Numbered from the stretch's first letter, positions 25,430 through 36,400 are shown. The stretch is DNA of 64,000 nt from Candidatus Gastranaerophilales bacterium (GCA_944326545.1 CALVEH010000002.1:284961-348960); one strand, 5' to 3'. The notes: a model not told the origin generated them from the sequence alone. Numbers and translations: made by a program.

Positions 25430-26299
25430 ATGCTTATACAGTACATTGCGGAATATCTTGAATATTTGCAGGCGGAAAGAGGTTTGGCCCAAAATACAAT
25501 TGACGCCTACAGGAGAGATTTAACCGCATTTTGCGACTTTTTGTACGAGCTAAATTCGATTGACGACTTTGAAAAAATTGCAAGAAACCATATTAATTAC
25601 TACATAAAAGAACTGCATGACAAAAACTACACCCCAACAAGCGTTACAAGAAAAATTGCCGCAATAAGAGGTTGGTTCAGATGGCTTAGTGCTAACGAAA
25701 TTATAAAAAATGACCCTAGTCTTAGCATAGAATTGCCCAAACTAACTAAAAAACTGCCCAAAGTTATGACAGTAACCGAGATTGAAAATATACTAAAAAA
25801 CAACCTCAATAACTTAGAATCAGCAATCTTGGAACTTCTTTACGGAGCAGGTCTTCGTGTGTCAGAACTTGTTAATTTAGAACTAAACAATGTCGAAATG
25901 TCTGCAAAATACGTAAGATGTGTCGGTAAAGGTTCTAAAGAGAGAATTATACCAATAGGAGAAAAAGCTCTAAAATCTTTAAAAACTTACCTCAAAGAAA
26001 GAGATTTGCTGATAAAAAAATTTAAGCTAGAAACAAAAAAACTTTTTATCAAAGATAACGGCAAAACAGTGACACGACAAGATGTTTATGTTTTTATAAG
26101 AAAACAAGGAGATATCCTTAAAAAGCATATTTCTCCTCACACGCTAAGACACAGTTTTGCAACACATATGCTTGAAAACGGAGCGAATTTAAGGATAGTT
26201 CAAGAGCTTTTAGGTCATAGCGATGTATCCACAACCCAGCTATACACGCACGTAAGCAAAAAAAGATTAAAGGAAGTTTACTTTTCAATTAACAAGTAA
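25430..26299 (+). CDS. xerD: Site-specific tyrosine recombinase XerC/XerD
   Basis: 289 residues from the ATG at 25430, which gives the normal Xer N-terminus (LIQYIAEYLEYLQAERGLAQNTIDAYRRDL); the longer frame overlaps the small membrane protein gene. The SAM-like N-terminal domain is complete. Catalytic residues: Arg in GAGLRVSEL, HTLRH, the GH of LLGHSDVSTTQLY, and the nucleophile Tyr in that segment. It presumably resolves chromosome dimers. XerC and XerD cannot be separated by eye. There are no integron or phage genes around it. Confidence 0.9.
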   Translation: MLIQYIAEYLEYLQAERGLAQNTIDAYRRDLTAFCDFLYELNSIDDFEKIARNHINYYIKELHDKNYTPTSVTRKIAAIRGWFRWLSANEIIKNDPSLSIELPKLTKKLPKVMTVTEIENILKNNLNNLESAILELLYGAGLRVSELVNLELNNVEMSAKYVRCVGKGSKERIIPIGEKALKSLKTYLKERDLLIKKFKLETKKLFIKDNGKTVTRQDVYVFIRKQGDILKKHISPHTLRHSFATHMLENGANLRIVQELLGHSDVSTTQLYTHVSKKRLKEVYFSINK

Positions 26300-26311
26300 T
26301 AGGATAAAAAA

Positions 26312-27172
26312 TTGAGATTAAAAGAGATTTATTCACAAACCGATAAACCGATAATATCTTATGAAGTGTTCCCTCCAAAAGAAGACTTTGATGGAAAAAA
26401 ACTCGAAAACCTTTTTGAAGAGCTAAAAAAGCTTACAGCATTTAACCCCTCTCTTATATCCGTAACATACGGTGCAGGCGGTTCCAATAAGGATGAGTCT
26501 GTTGAGATAATAAGAAGGATTAAAGAAGAATTAAAAATCACGCCAATGCCACATTTTACGTGCGTTTCAACAGATACTAAGAACATTAAAAAGTATTTAG
26601 AAACAATTGAATCACTTGAAGTAAAAAACATCTTAGCCCTAAGAGGCGACATGCCTAAAGAAGGCACAATTTGTGATGATTTTAAACACGCTGATGAGCT
26701 TGTAGGTTTTATAAAAGAGCACACGAACCTTTCTGTTTCAGTAGCAGGTTACCCTGAAGGTCACAAGGATTGCGAATCTATGGAAAAAGATTTGCACTAC
26801 CTAAAACAAAAAATAGATAAAGGTGCAGATGTAATTTATACCCAAATGTTTTTTAACAACGAGCATTATTTTTCATTTGTTGAAAAGTGCGAAAAAATGG
26901 GAATAACAACACCAATAATAGCAGGTATTCTCCCTGTATCAAGCTACAAACAGTTGTCAAAAATGGCACAAATGTGTAGAGTAGAAGTACCTAAAAAAAT
27001 GCAAGAAACTCTTGAAAAACATCAAGACGACTTAGACTACACAAAGAAATACGGAATCGAATATGCATCTGAACAATGTCAAAATTTAATAGAAAATAAT
27101 GTTCAAGGCTTACATTTCTACACACTTAACAAGGCTTATGCAGTATCTGAGATTCTAAAAAATATTTTGTAA
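26312..27172 (+). CDS. metF: 5,10-methylenetetrahydrofolate reductase
   Basis: 286 residues with a TTG start at 26312 and AGGA about 7 nt upstream. MetF reduces methylene-THF to methyl-THF using FAD. Landmarks: the N-terminal ISYEVFPPK, VTYGAGGSN, the NILALRGD segment, VAGYPEGH and the FFNNEHYFSFVEKC region. The next gene, a methyl-THF-using methyltransferase homolog, follows 12 nt later. Confidence 0.95.
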   Translation: MRLKEIYSQTDKPIISYEVFPPKEDFDGKKLENLFEELKKLTAFNPSLISVTYGAGGSNKDESVEIIRRIKEELKITPMPHFTCVSTDTKNIKKYLETIESLEVKNILALRGDMPKEGTICDDFKHADELVGFIKEHTNLSVSVAGYPEGHKDCESMEKDLHYLKQKIDKGADVIYTQMFFNNEHYFSFVEKCEKMGITTPIIAGILPVSSYKQLSKMAQMCRVEVPKKMQETLEKHQDDLDYTKKYGIEYASEQCQNLIENNVQGLHFYTLNKAYAVSEILKNIL

Positions 27173-27184
27173 AAGGATAACATA

Positions 27185-28111
27185 ATGAAACTTATATCAG
27201 AAAATTTACACATAATATCAAAATCAACAAAAGAAGCTGTCCTAAATAGAGATGAAAACTATATAAAAAATCTCTTACAAAGACAAATAAAAACAAACCC
27301 TGATTGGATAGACTTAAACATAGGTCCTGCACGAGGAGCTTTTGCAGGTACAATGCAATGGTTAGTATCTTTAACTCAAGGTTTAACAGATATTCCTTTG
27401 TCATTAGACAGTACAAATTCTGACGAAATTGAACTAGGGCTGGCATTGGCGAAAGAACCGCAAAAGTGGATTATAAACAGTACAAGCGCAGATGAACAAA
27501 GACTTCAACGCACAACAGACATAGCGGCAAAATACGGTTGTAGCGTAATAGCACTCACTATGAACAGTGAACTTGGAATACCTAAAGAAGCTGATAAAAG
27601 ACTTGAACTCGCTTTTGAAATATCATCAGCAGCTGAAGAAAAAGGAATATCAAACGAAAAGTTATATTTTGACCCTTTAATCTTACCTGTCTGTGTTGAT
27701 CAAACCCAAGCAACAGAAGCACTAAACACAATAAGGATGTTAAAAGAAAGCTTTGACCCTCAAGTTATGACAACAATCGGACTTTCAAACGTTTCTAACG
27801 GATGTCCAAAAGAATTAAGAGCATTAATAAACAGAGTATTCTTGGTGCTTGCTGCTGGTTGTGGTTTAGATAGTGCTATAGTTGACTCTTTTGATGAAGA
27901 ACTTTTAAGACTAAATAAAATCTTAGAATCTCAAACAGCAGAAAAACCCTATGATAATACATATCTTTCTTTGTTTAATATGATGCAAAACTTTGAAGAA
28001 CTCGATTCTGTTGAGTACGATTCTTCTGATATTGAGCAAGTGAAAATATTTAAAACTGCAGAAATTTTACTTAATCAAAAAGTTTATACAAACAGCTATT
28101 TGGAGATTTAA
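27185..28111 (+). CDS. Methyltetrahydrofolate-dependent methyltransferase (pterin-binding, AcsE/MeTr-like)
   Basis: 308 residues forming a pterin-binding TIM barrel. Characteristic segments are WIDLNIGPARG, IPLSLDSTN, WIINSTSADE, VIALTMNSELG, LYFDPLILPV and TTIGLSNVSNG. These match stand-alone methyl-THF:corrinoid protein methyltransferases (AcsE) and the folate-binding module of MetH. No corrinoid protein or CO dehydrogenase genes are visible here. Directly downstream of metF, it probably consumes the methyl-THF made by MetF. AGGATAACATA precedes the ATG. Confidence 0.85.
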   Translation: MKLISENLHIISKSTKEAVLNRDENYIKNLLQRQIKTNPDWIDLNIGPARGAFAGTMQWLVSLTQGLTDIPLSLDSTNSDEIELGLALAKEPQKWIINSTSADEQRLQRTTDIAAKYGCSVIALTMNSELGIPKEADKRLELAFEISSAAEEKGISNEKLYFDPLILPVCVDQTQATEALNTIRMLKESFDPQVMTTIGLSNVSNGCPKELRALINRVFLVLAAGCGLDSAIVDSFDEELLRLNKILESQTAEKPYDNTYLSLFNMMQNFEELDSVEYDSSDIEQVKIFKTAEILLNQKVYTNSYLEI

Positions 28112-28112
28112 A

Positions 28113-28355
28113 CTAAATCAAAAAAGGCTTTAATGCTAACAAATCCTCATAAGCAGCACCTGCTTCAGCAAGTTCTTCTGCTGTTATGCCAAACAAACTT
28201 ATAACATCTTTTGTTTGTGCGCCAAGGTCATTTGCTTTGATATTTTTTATAACAAACTTAACAGCTTCTTCTCGAGAAAAACTTGACGGAAGTGCACCCA
28301 TTGCACCTCCACAATTTATACAATTTTGAAAACTTCTTTTCTTTGCCTTACCCAT
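28113..28355 (-). CDS. Small protein with CxxC motif
   Basis: 80 residues. A basic N-terminus carries a single CINCGG motif (residues about 12-17), followed by a helical body ending LLALKPFLI. With only one Cys pair, metal binding would need dimerisation. It starts 2 nt after the transferase gene upstream and is probably cotranscribed. Function unknown. Confidence 0.6.
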   Translation of the reverse strand: MGKAKKRSFQNCINCGGAMGALPSSFSREEAVKFVIKNIKANDLGAQTKDVISLFGITAEELAEAGAAYEDLLALKPFLI

Positions 28356-28357
28356 AA

Positions 28358-29401
28358 TTAATCTTTGTTTTTGCTAGCCATAAAGCTTAATAACAGCATT
28401 ATAACAGAAATCAAAATTGCATAGATGAAGAATTTCAAAGATGTACCTACAATGAAACTGGCAATAGCACCTGAAATAACGGCAAAAGAAGCCAACACTA
28501 GCACTGTTTGGTTTTGTGATAACCCTCTATGCAACAATTTATGGTGCAAATGCTCAGCGTCAGGAGTAAAAGGTGATACTCCTTTGGCTATTCTTCTCAA
28601 AGAAGAAAAAGTTATATCTATAATAGGTACGGCAAGAATAAAGAATGGTACAAACATTGTTAATTCAGGTGACTTCATTACCCCTGTTATAGACAAGGTG
28701 GCAAGCAAAAATCCTGCAAACAATGAACCTGAATCACCCATAAAAATCTTAGCCGGATGAAAATTGTAAGTCAAAAACGCAAGCATAGAACCTGCAAGAA
28801 TAAATGCAATCAATGCACTTATCGGATTAGCCGGAGTCATCGCTACAGCAATCAACCCCAATGTTACAGCACTAATTGTAACAATAGAACCGGCAAGACC
28901 GTCAACTCCGTCTATAAAGTTCAATGCATTTGATATACCTACAATCCACAAGACTGTTACGATGTAAGAAACAACCAACCCTAAGTGAATTGGTGCTCCA
29001 AACGGGTTGTATATTGTACTGACGCTGATACCTAACAAAAATACAATTGATGCAATTGCAATTTGAATCATTAACTTAAACTTTGCATTCAAACCGTAAA
29101 TATCATCAATTAAACCGAGCAAAAACATTAACGACCCGCCCAGCAATACACCTGACAGAAGCTTTCCATATGGATAATAGCTTAAGATTACCAACAAAAG
29201 AAAAGACAACATAGAGCTTGCCCAAATAGCAATACCACCAAGTCTTGCAATAGGGCCATGATGTATTTTTCTTTCATTCGGTTGGTCTATAAGGTTATTT
29301 TTCTTGGCAAACCATATAACATAAGGCATTATAAAAAAGCCTAAAAGATATGCCATTATCATTCCTAATATATGAGCATCTGTCAGTTTAAGTGAAAACA
29401 T
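28358..29401 (-). CDS. Polyprenyl-phosphate sugar-1-phosphate transferase (WecA/TagO type)
   Basis: 347 residues with about ten membrane helices. Signature loops: DQPNERKIHHGPIARLGG, LGLIDDIYGL, NALNFIDGVDGLAGS (the catalytic Asp-rich loop), KIFMGDSGSLFAGF and HLHHKLLHRGLS. The HIHH-type C-terminal loop fits WecA/TagO rather than MraY. It begins lipid-linked polysaccharide synthesis by moving a HexNAc-1-phosphate to undecaprenyl phosphate. The ATG overlaps the glyA stop codon by one base (TAATG). Confidence 0.9.
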   Translation of the reverse strand: MFSLKLTDAHILGMIMAYLLGFFIMPYVIWFAKKNNLIDQPNERKIHHGPIARLGGIAIWASSMLSFLLLVILSYYPYGKLLSGVLLGGSLMFLLGLIDDIYGLNAKFKLMIQIAIASIVFLLGISVSTIYNPFGAPIHLGLVVSYIVTVLWIVGISNALNFIDGVDGLAGSIVTISAVTLGLIAVAMTPANPISALIAFILAGSMLAFLTYNFHPAKIFMGDSGSLFAGFLLATLSITGVMKSPELTMFVPFFILAVPIIDITFSSLRRIAKGVSPFTPDAEHLHHKLLHRGLSQNQTVLVLASFAVISGAIASFIVGTSLKFFIYAILISVIMLLLSFMASKNKD

Positions 29402-30651
29402 TATACGTGCATCCCTTCATAAAGCGGGTATTTTTTACATAGTTTTAGCGAACGTTCTCTCAAGTTTTTAAGAGCAATTTCGTTATCAGAAGCAACTACA
29501 GCAGAAGCAATAATCTTTGCAACTTCAACCATATCTTCTTCTTTAAAACCTCTTGTCGTAACAGCAGCAGCACCAAGTCTTACACCGCTAGTAACAAAAG
29601 GACTTTGCGGATCGTTAGGTACAGTGTTTTTATTAGCAGTAATACCAACAACCTCTAAAACATTTGCAATATCTTTACCTGTTTTATTGAATTTTCTTAA
29701 ATCAAGTGTCATAAGGTGGTTTTCTGTACAACCGCCAACAATATCCATACCTTCGTCAATCAAACCGTTAGCAAGAGCTTTAGCATTTTTAACAATTTGA
29801 GCAGCATATTCTTTAAAAGAAGGCTCTAAAGCTTCTTTTAAAGCAACGGCTTTACCTGCAATAATGTGTTCCAATGGACCGCCTTGCATTCCCGGGAAAA
29901 CAGCCTTATCAATACCGGCTGCGTGTTCGGCATCGCACATAATAATACCGCCTCTTGGACCTCTTAATGTTTTGTGTGTTGTTGTAGTGACAAAGTGAGC
30001 ATAACCTGCCGGTGACGGGTGAACACCACCTGCAACAAGAGCAGCAATATGTGCAATGTCAGCCATTAAGTACGCACCAACTGAGTCTGCAATTTCTCTA
30101 AATCTTTTGAAATCGATTATTTTTGAATAATTGCTTGCACCGGCAATAATCATTTTAGGTTTGTGTTCTTTAGCAAGCTTTTCAACTTCGTCATAGTTAA
30201 TAACACCATTTTCATCAACACCATAGCTTACTATATTGTAATTGATACCTGAAAAGTTTACTGGTGAACCATGGCTCAAGTGACCACCGTTTGACAAATC
30301 CATACCCAAAACGGTATCACCAATATTTAAAGCATACATAAATACAGCCATATTTGCTTGCGCACCACTGTGTGGTTGTACATTAGCGTGATCCATTTTA
30401 AAAAGTTCACATGCTCTTTTTTGAGCAAGTTCTTCAATCACGTCAACGTTTTCACATCCGTTATAAAATCTTTTATGAGGTTTACCTTCTGCATATTTAT
30501 TCGTTAACACAGAACCGCATGCAGCCATAACAGCAGGTGAAGTAAAGTTTTCACTTGCAATAAGTTCAATAGTATCTTGCTGACGATGCAATTCTTTTTC
30601 TATAGCCTCTGCAACAGCAGGGTCAACACTTCTTATAACATCTAATTCCAT
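29401..30651 (-). CDS. glyA: Serine hydroxymethyltransferase
   Basis: 416 residues, normal for PLP-dependent GlyA, which interconverts serine and glycine with THF and methylene-THF. Landmarks: [46 protein letters not shown] and the PLP lysine in [19 protein letters not shown] precedes the ATG by 8 nt. It complements metF and the MeTr-like gene as part of the local one-carbon group. Confidence 0.97.
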   Translation of the reverse strand: MELDVIRSVDPAVAEAIEKELHRQQDTIELIASENFTSPAVMAACGSVLTNKYAEGKPHKRFYNGCENVDVIEELAQKRACELFKMDHANVQPHSGAQANMAVFMYALNIGDTVLGMDLSNGGHLSHGSPVNFSGINYNIVSYGVDENGVINYDEVEKLAKEHKPKMIIAGASNYSKIIDFKRFREIADSVGAYLMADIAHIAALVAGGVHPSPAGYAHFVTTTTHKTLRGPRGGIIMCDAEHAAGIDKAVFPGMQGGPLEHIIAGKAVALKEALEPSFKEYAAQIVKNAKALANGLIDEGMDIVGGCTENHLMTLDLRKFNKTGKDIANVLEVVGITANKNTVPNDPQSPFVTSGVRLGAAAVTTRGFKEEDMVEVAKIIASAVVASDNEIALKNLRERSLKLCKKYPLYEGMHV

Positions 30652-30743
30652 TAAAAATCTCCCTAAACTGACTACTCTAATTTTACCTCAGCAAAAAATA
30701 AAAGCAAAATTATTAAATTTATTACCGACGATGATTCTTTAAT

Positions 30744-31220
30744 TTAGTTAGAAGATGCTTCTATCTTTTTTATAACATTTGTTGTTGACTTGCCTTCTAC
30801 AAAGCTTATAAATTCAACTCTGCCACCGTTTTGCATAACAGGTTTGGCCTCCGGCAGTGTTTCAATTGTGTAATCAGCGCCTTTAGTGTAAACATCCGGC
30901 TTTATTTCGCACAACAAATCTACAGGCGAAGACTCATCAAACAAAACTACATAATCCACACAAGAAAGTGCGCATAATATCTCAGCACGGTCATTTTCAT
31001 TATTGATAGGTCTATCCGGACCTTTTATTTTTTTTACTGAAACATCAGAGTTTAAACAAACAACTGATATATCTGCAAAAGCTTTTGTTGCTTGCAAATA
31101 ACGAACATGCCCGACGTGCAAAATATCAAAACATCCGTTTGTTGTTACGATAGTCTTACCTTGAGCTTTTAAATCTTCAACAAGTTTTACAATATCTTTT
31201 CTATCAATTACTTGTCCCAT
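30744..31220 (-). CDS. rfaE2: D-glycero-beta-D-manno-heptose 1-phosphate adenylyltransferase (HldE C-terminal half)
   Basis: 158 residues. The nucleotidyltransferase motif TNGCFDILHVGHVRYLQATK and the ENDRAEILCALSCVDYVV segment are typical of the RfaE domain II. It activates heptose-1-phosphate to ADP-heptose for LPS core synthesis. In many bacteria this is fused to the kinase; here the two are separate genes coupled by a one-base overlap (TAATG). Confidence 0.92.
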   Translation of the reverse strand: MGQVIDRKDIVKLVEDLKAQGKTIVTTNGCFDILHVGHVRYLQATKAFADISVVCLNSDVSVKKIKGPDRPINNENDRAEILCALSCVDYVVLFDESSPVDLLCEIKPDVYTKGADYTIETLPEAKPVMQNGGRVEFISFVEGKSTTNVIKKIEASSN

Positions 31221-32245
31221 TATTTTTCAACCTTTTTAGACTTAGATCCTTTAACTGAGTTGTTGTATGCAACTTCGATTATCTCTTTAAGCTGAACTGG
31301 TTTTACTGCAAAAGTGCCTACTTTTCTGACTGCAGCAGCTGCAGCATAATTAGCTAATTCGATAGACTCAGCATAATTGAATTTTGAAGCAGCAAGAGTC
31401 AAACCAAGCATCGCAACAAAAGATCCACCTGCACCTGTTGCGTCAACAACTTCTACACTGAAAGAATCCAAGTTGATTTCATCAGCACCATCGTAGTAGT
31501 ATACCCCGTTCGCACTGCGGGTAATGATAACTTTGTCTGCGATTTTTCTAAGAGATGTTGCAATCTTTTTAACAGGTTTGTCTGCTGATGACTTTGTCGC
31601 AATCAAAGCTTCTTCAATATTAGGAACTAACACATCAACACCTGAATATTTTGAAAAATCCTGACCTTTAGGATCCATCAAAATAGTTTTATCGTGTCTG
31701 TTAGCCAGCTTAACAATATCTTTAATAAGTTTTGCACTTAAAACACTTATGATGTAATCAGAAAGTATTATTAAATCTACCTCATCAATAACTTTTTCAA
31801 CATTTTCATAAATAGCTTTTGAAAGTTCATCACTTATAGGCTCAAGAGATTCATTGTCCACACGGGCAATATGTCTGTGATTTTGAGCGATTAATCTTGT
31901 TTTTACTGTAGTAGGACGAGTTTTGTCTTTTAATACAAACTCTGCATCAATTTTACTTTTCTTGAGCATATCAAGAACAACGCTGCTATATAAATCATCT
32001 CCAACAACACCCGCCAATATTGCTTTTGCACCCATAGCTGCAATATTGTTGGCAACGTTAGCAGCCCCACCAAGCAAATACGTTTTACGTTTAACTTGTA
32101 AAACAGGAACAGGAGCTTCGGGCGAACGACGATTTGCCATACCCCACAGATATTCATCCAAAATAATATCCCCTACTACAAGGATTTTTGAGTCTTTGAA
32201 TTTGTCAATGTGTTGAAACAATTTGTTTTTTAATGTTTTGTTCAT
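31220..32245 (-). CDS. rfaE1: D-glycero-beta-D-manno-heptose-7-phosphate kinase (HldE N-terminal half)
   Basis: 341 residues of the PfkB/ribokinase fold. Segments VVGDIILDEYLWG, RRSPEAPVPVLQV, LGGAANVANNIAAMGAKA and the ATP/anion-hole DATGAGGSFVAML are visible. DATGAGGS replaces the more common DVTGAGDT, with Gly where the catalytic Asp is usually found, which is worth noting. First gene of a two-gene unit with rfaE2. A Gram-negative-type LPS inner core is implied. Confidence 0.9.
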   Translation of the reverse strand: MNKTLKNKLFQHIDKFKDSKILVVGDIILDEYLWGMANRRSPEAPVPVLQVKRKTYLLGGAANVANNIAAMGAKAILAGVVGDDLYSSVVLDMLKKSKIDAEFVLKDKTRPTTVKTRLIAQNHRHIARVDNESLEPISDELSKAIYENVEKVIDEVDLIILSDYIISVLSAKLIKDIVKLANRHDKTILMDPKGQDFSKYSGVDVLVPNIEEALIATKSSADKPVKKIATSLRKIADKVIITRSANGVYYYDGADEINLDSFSVEVVDATGAGGSFVAMLGLTLAASKFNYAESIELANYAAAAAVRKVGTFAVKPVQLKEIIEVAYNNSVKGSKSKKVEK

Positions 32246-32287
32246 AATAAAAGCTCCGTTTTATACTTACCAGTAGGACTTTTTTAT

Positions 32288-32335
32288 AATAAATAAGGAG
32301 CCTATTTGCGTAGCAAAACAGACTCCTTATTTATT
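32288..32335 (-). terminator. Hairpin terminator after the parvulin gene
   Basis: AATAAGGAG pairs with CTCCTTATT across a loop of about 20 nt, with T-rich flanks on both strands. It lies between the parvulin stop and rfaE1. Confidence 0.65.
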
Positions 32336-32341
32336 TTTTCT

Positions 32342-33481
32342 CTATTCTTTAGCTGATTTTTGAGAATCAGGAACTAATGCAGCCGGATTATTTTTTGATT
32401 GTTCTTTCAATTGTTTTTGAATGTTTTTTGGATCAAAGCTTGCATCAGCATATTCAATTTTTGCTTTATTTTTCAAAGTATCAACATATTGTTGTAAAGC
32501 TTCAATTTTACCTTGATTTGTCAAGAAATCTTTGATTTCATCTTTAACGTTGTTGAAAGGTTCAACACCTGCTTTTTTGCGGTCTGTTACATAGATAATA
32601 TGGTAACCGTATGGAGTTTGAACAATTCCACTTAATGTATTTGGTTTTAAAGAGAAAGCAGCTTTAGAGAATGGTTCAACCATTTCTTCCTTACCAAAGA
32701 AACCTAAATCTCCGCCTTGTCTTGCACTTTGAGTATCGTCTGATTCTGCTTTAGCTACTTTAGCAAAAGATTTTGGATCTTTTTTTACTTCTGCAAGAAT
32801 TTTTTCTGCTTTAGCTTTATTTTCTGCCATTTGTTTTGCAACTTCTGCTTTTACTTCAGCTTCTGACATCTTTTTGTTTTCGTCTTTAGCTTGAATTTTA
32901 GCTTTAATTTCCTCTTCGTTTGAGCTTACTAAAATGTGAGAAGCTCTAACTTGGTCAGGTGTTTTAAATTTATCAGCGTTTTCTTTGTAGAATTTTTCAG
33001 CTTGCTTATCGCTTACAGAAACTGTAGCTATTGTATCAACAAGTTTTTGAATTTTTACTTCGTCAGTCAAGTCTTTTTTAAATTGAGCAGGTGAAATACC
33101 GTTTTCTTTTAACAATTGGTTGAATTTTTCTTTTGAACCGACTTTATCAATTATTATCTTAACTTGTTTGTCTAAATCTTCTTTAGAAACTTTTATGTGT
33201 TTTTTCTCAATCTCTTGATCAAGAAGTTCTTTAATAATAAGTTCATTAATCACTCTGTCTTTAATCATAAGATGCATAAAGCTGTTAGGGTCTTTTTTTA
33301 CGTCAATACCCATTTGTGCAAACATAGAGTTATTTGCAACAGCATCAAAAGCTTTATCATACTGTGCTTTTGTAATAGCCTCTCCATTTACCGTAACAAC
33401 TGCATTATGACTAACACAACCGCATAACAACAACGTTGCAGAAGCCGCAAGTGTTGTTGCCAACAATTTAAACTTACTCAT
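32342..33481 (-). CDS. Parvulin-type peptidyl-prolyl isomerase lipoprotein (PrsA/SurA-like)
   Basis: 379 residues. The signal sequence has a lipobox-like LLLCGC (Cys about 21), so it is likely a lipoprotein. A SurA_N-like helical domain (EAITKAQYDKAF onward) precedes a PpiC domain with RASHILV, the long insertion SEAEVKAEVAKQMAENKAK, GGDLGFFGKEEMVEPFSKAA and TPYGYHIIYV. A C-terminal charged helix follows. It probably assists folding of exported proteins. AAGGAG lies 7-12 nt before the ATG. Confidence 0.9.
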   Translation of the reverse strand: MSKFKLLATTLAASATLLLCGCVSHNAVVTVNGEAITKAQYDKAFDAVANNSMFAQMGIDVKKDPNSFMHLMIKDRVINELIIKELLDQEIEKKHIKVSKEDLDKQVKIIIDKVGSKEKFNQLLKENGISPAQFKKDLTDEVKIQKLVDTIATVSVSDKQAEKFYKENADKFKTPDQVRASHILVSSNEEEIKAKIQAKDENKKMSEAEVKAEVAKQMAENKAKAEKILAEVKKDPKSFAKVAKAESDDTQSARQGGDLGFFGKEEMVEPFSKAAFSLKPNTLSGIVQTPYGYHIIYVTDRKKAGVEPFNNVKDEIKDFLTNQGKIEALQQYVDTLKNKAKIEYADASFDPKNIQKQLKEQSKNNPAALVPDSQKSAKE

Positions 33482-33498
33482 CTTTATACTCCTTATTT

Positions 33499-36400
33499 CT
33501 ACTTATTTATGTATTCATAACTGATTTTATTTATATAATAAAATAAATCAGACAATATGTTAAATACTTCTTTGAAGCTAAGTACAGAGTTGTTGAAAAG
33601 TAGTATAGAATTGCCTTCCTGACAGGACTTCGGAGCAATTGTATATTTTATATATTTTGTAATATTTCTATCTGTTTGCGAAGCAATTATTGCCCATTCA
33701 GCTTTGTTATAAGGCATGTAGATTCTAATATTATCAGATGTTTCTCTAATAAGTGAAATTTTTGCACTTGTTGCCAACAACCTTAGGTGTATGATTTTAA
33801 TCAAATTTTCAACAGGTTCAGGAATTTTAGAGAATCTGTCAATCCATTCATGATGAATGGCATCAAGCTCTTCTACCGTTTTTACATCTGCAAGGCGCTT
33901 ATACTCAATCATTTTTTGTTCTTTTGAACCAACCCACTCATCAGGAATATACGCTGTAACATTTATATCAACAATTGCCGGCGGTTGAGGTTTTTCACCT
34001 TTTTCTTGCAGCTCATTTATTGTTTCTTCCAAAAGCTGACAGTATGTATCAAACCCGACACTTGTCATATGTCCGTGTTGTTTTGTACCTAAAATATTAC
34101 CAACACCTCTAATTTCAATATCTCTTAGAGCAATTTGGTAACCGCCGCCTAATGTAGAGAATTCTTTAATAGCATTCAATCTTTGCAATGCATCAGCTGT
34201 AAGCTTTTGCCTGTCACGGTAGAAACAGTAGCAATAAGCTTGTCTGTCTGAACGACCTACACGTCCTCTTAGCTGATAAAGCTGAGCTAAGCCAAACCTA
34301 TCTGCATCATAGACAATCATTGTATTTGCGTTAGGAATATCAAGCCCGGATTCAATTATAGTTGTACATAACAAAATATCATATTTATGTTCTGCATACT
34401 CCAGCATAATATTTTCTAATGTTTTAGCATCCATTTGCCCGTGAGCAACGGCAATTCTTGCTTGAGGCACTATTTTTTGGACTTCTGCAGCAAACTCGTA
34501 TATTGTCTCTACCCTGTTGTAGAGGAAAAATACCTGACCGTCTCTATCAAGTTCGTGATTTATTGCATTTTTAACAAACGTTTCATTGTACTGGCCGACA
34601 TAAGTCTTAACAGGAAGTCTGTTCATTGGTGCTGTATTAATGACAGACATATTCTTAATGCCAGAAAGTGACATATAAAGTGTTCTTGGGATAGGCGTTG
34701 CTGACATACTCAAAATATCAATGTTTTTGCGAAGCATTTTGAGTTTTTCTTTGTGTTTAACACCAAATCTGTGTTCCTCGTCAATAACAAGCAAACCCAA
34801 ATCTTTAAAAACAATGTCGTCTTGTAAAAGTCTGTGAGTACCAATTACAACATCAACTTCACCTGTTAAAAGTTTTTTTACGATTTCTTTTTGTTCTTTA
34901 GCGTTTCTGAAACGCGAGAGCAGTTCAACTTTCACAGGGAAAGGTTTAAAACGTTCTGCTATTGTTTGATAATGCTGCATTGCAAGAATTGTTGTAGGCA
35001 CAACAACTGCAGCTTGTTTGCCGGACATAACGGCTTTAAAAACAGCACGTATAGCGATTTCTGTTTTACCAAAGCCTACATCAGCACAGATAAGTCTGTC
35101 CATTGGCTTTTCTTCTTCCATATCGGCTTTGGTTTCTTGAATAGCACGCATTTGATCAGGTGTTTCGGTATATTCAAAAGCTTCTTCCATCTCGTACTGC
35201 CAAACAGTATCGGGGTCAAAAGCTATGCCTTTAGCGGCAGCTCTTTTTGCGTAGAGGTGCAACAAGTCTTTTGCTATATCCTCAATTGCCTTTTTAGCTC
35301 TAGTTTTAGTTATGTTCCAATCATTACCGCCCATTCTTGACAATTTCGGCGCAACAGCGCCCGCCCCTCTGTATCTTACAAGAAGGTTTATTTGTTCAGC
35401 AGGCATGTGTAATTTGTCGCCATGTGCATATTCAATAGTCAGGTAATCTTTTAACTGCCCGTCTATTTCTTGTTTTGAAAGTCCTTTGTATAACCCTACA
35501 CCGTGTATTTGATGTACTACGTACTCGCCCTCTTTTATATCGTTAACTGATTCAATATATTCTGCGCTTTCTTTATGATAAGCCTGTTTTTTGGCGGTTA
35601 TGTCTTTAGATTTTTTGTTAAAAAGCTCTCTGTCTGTTAAAACTACTATCTTTAAATCCTCGATTAATGACCCGCCAAGAGCAAGGTTATCTGTCATATA
35701 AACAGAATTTTTATCTTCAAAATTGTTTGATACAGGGAGTTCAAAATCAGCAAAGACTTCTTCAATTCTATTTTTGTAATCTGTTGCTATTACAACCTTG
35801 TAACCTTCTTTAATCTTTTGTTCACAAAAGGTTAAAATATCTTCCATTTTGGAAGAAAAACTCGGAATCAAAGAGCTGTCAAATTCAATAGTGTAATCAG
35901 AAACAGTATCAAGAAAATTGTCTAAAAAGACTTTTTGCAACTTAGCTACGCTTGTTTGAAAATCCTCAAATTCAAGATGTGCTGTACTCTTTAATGGCAA
36001 TGCAAGTGCTTTTTGAGTATTTTCGTCAATCTGTTTTTTGTAGTTTGCATCAATTTGAGCAAATTTAGAAAAAATTTCAGAAGATTCATCAAAAACAACT
36101 ACAGGCTTTTCATCAAGTAAACCAAGTAATTGAGTCAGATTTTGCATTTTTTTATTTAAGTAAGATTGAAAATAATCAATACCGTCAAAGTATTTTTCTT
36201 CGTCAATCTTTTCAAGAGTTTCTCCAAGCATTTCTCTTATTACATCAGCATTTTCGCCAACCTCAGTTTGTACGGTAGCTTCTGTAAGTTCGTTTTTAAA
36301 AGTTTCGACATTATCTTTATTCAAAATAAACTTATAAACAGGTAAAATCACTGTCTCTTTAGTTTTTTTGACACTTCTTTGGTTTTTATTATCAAAATAT

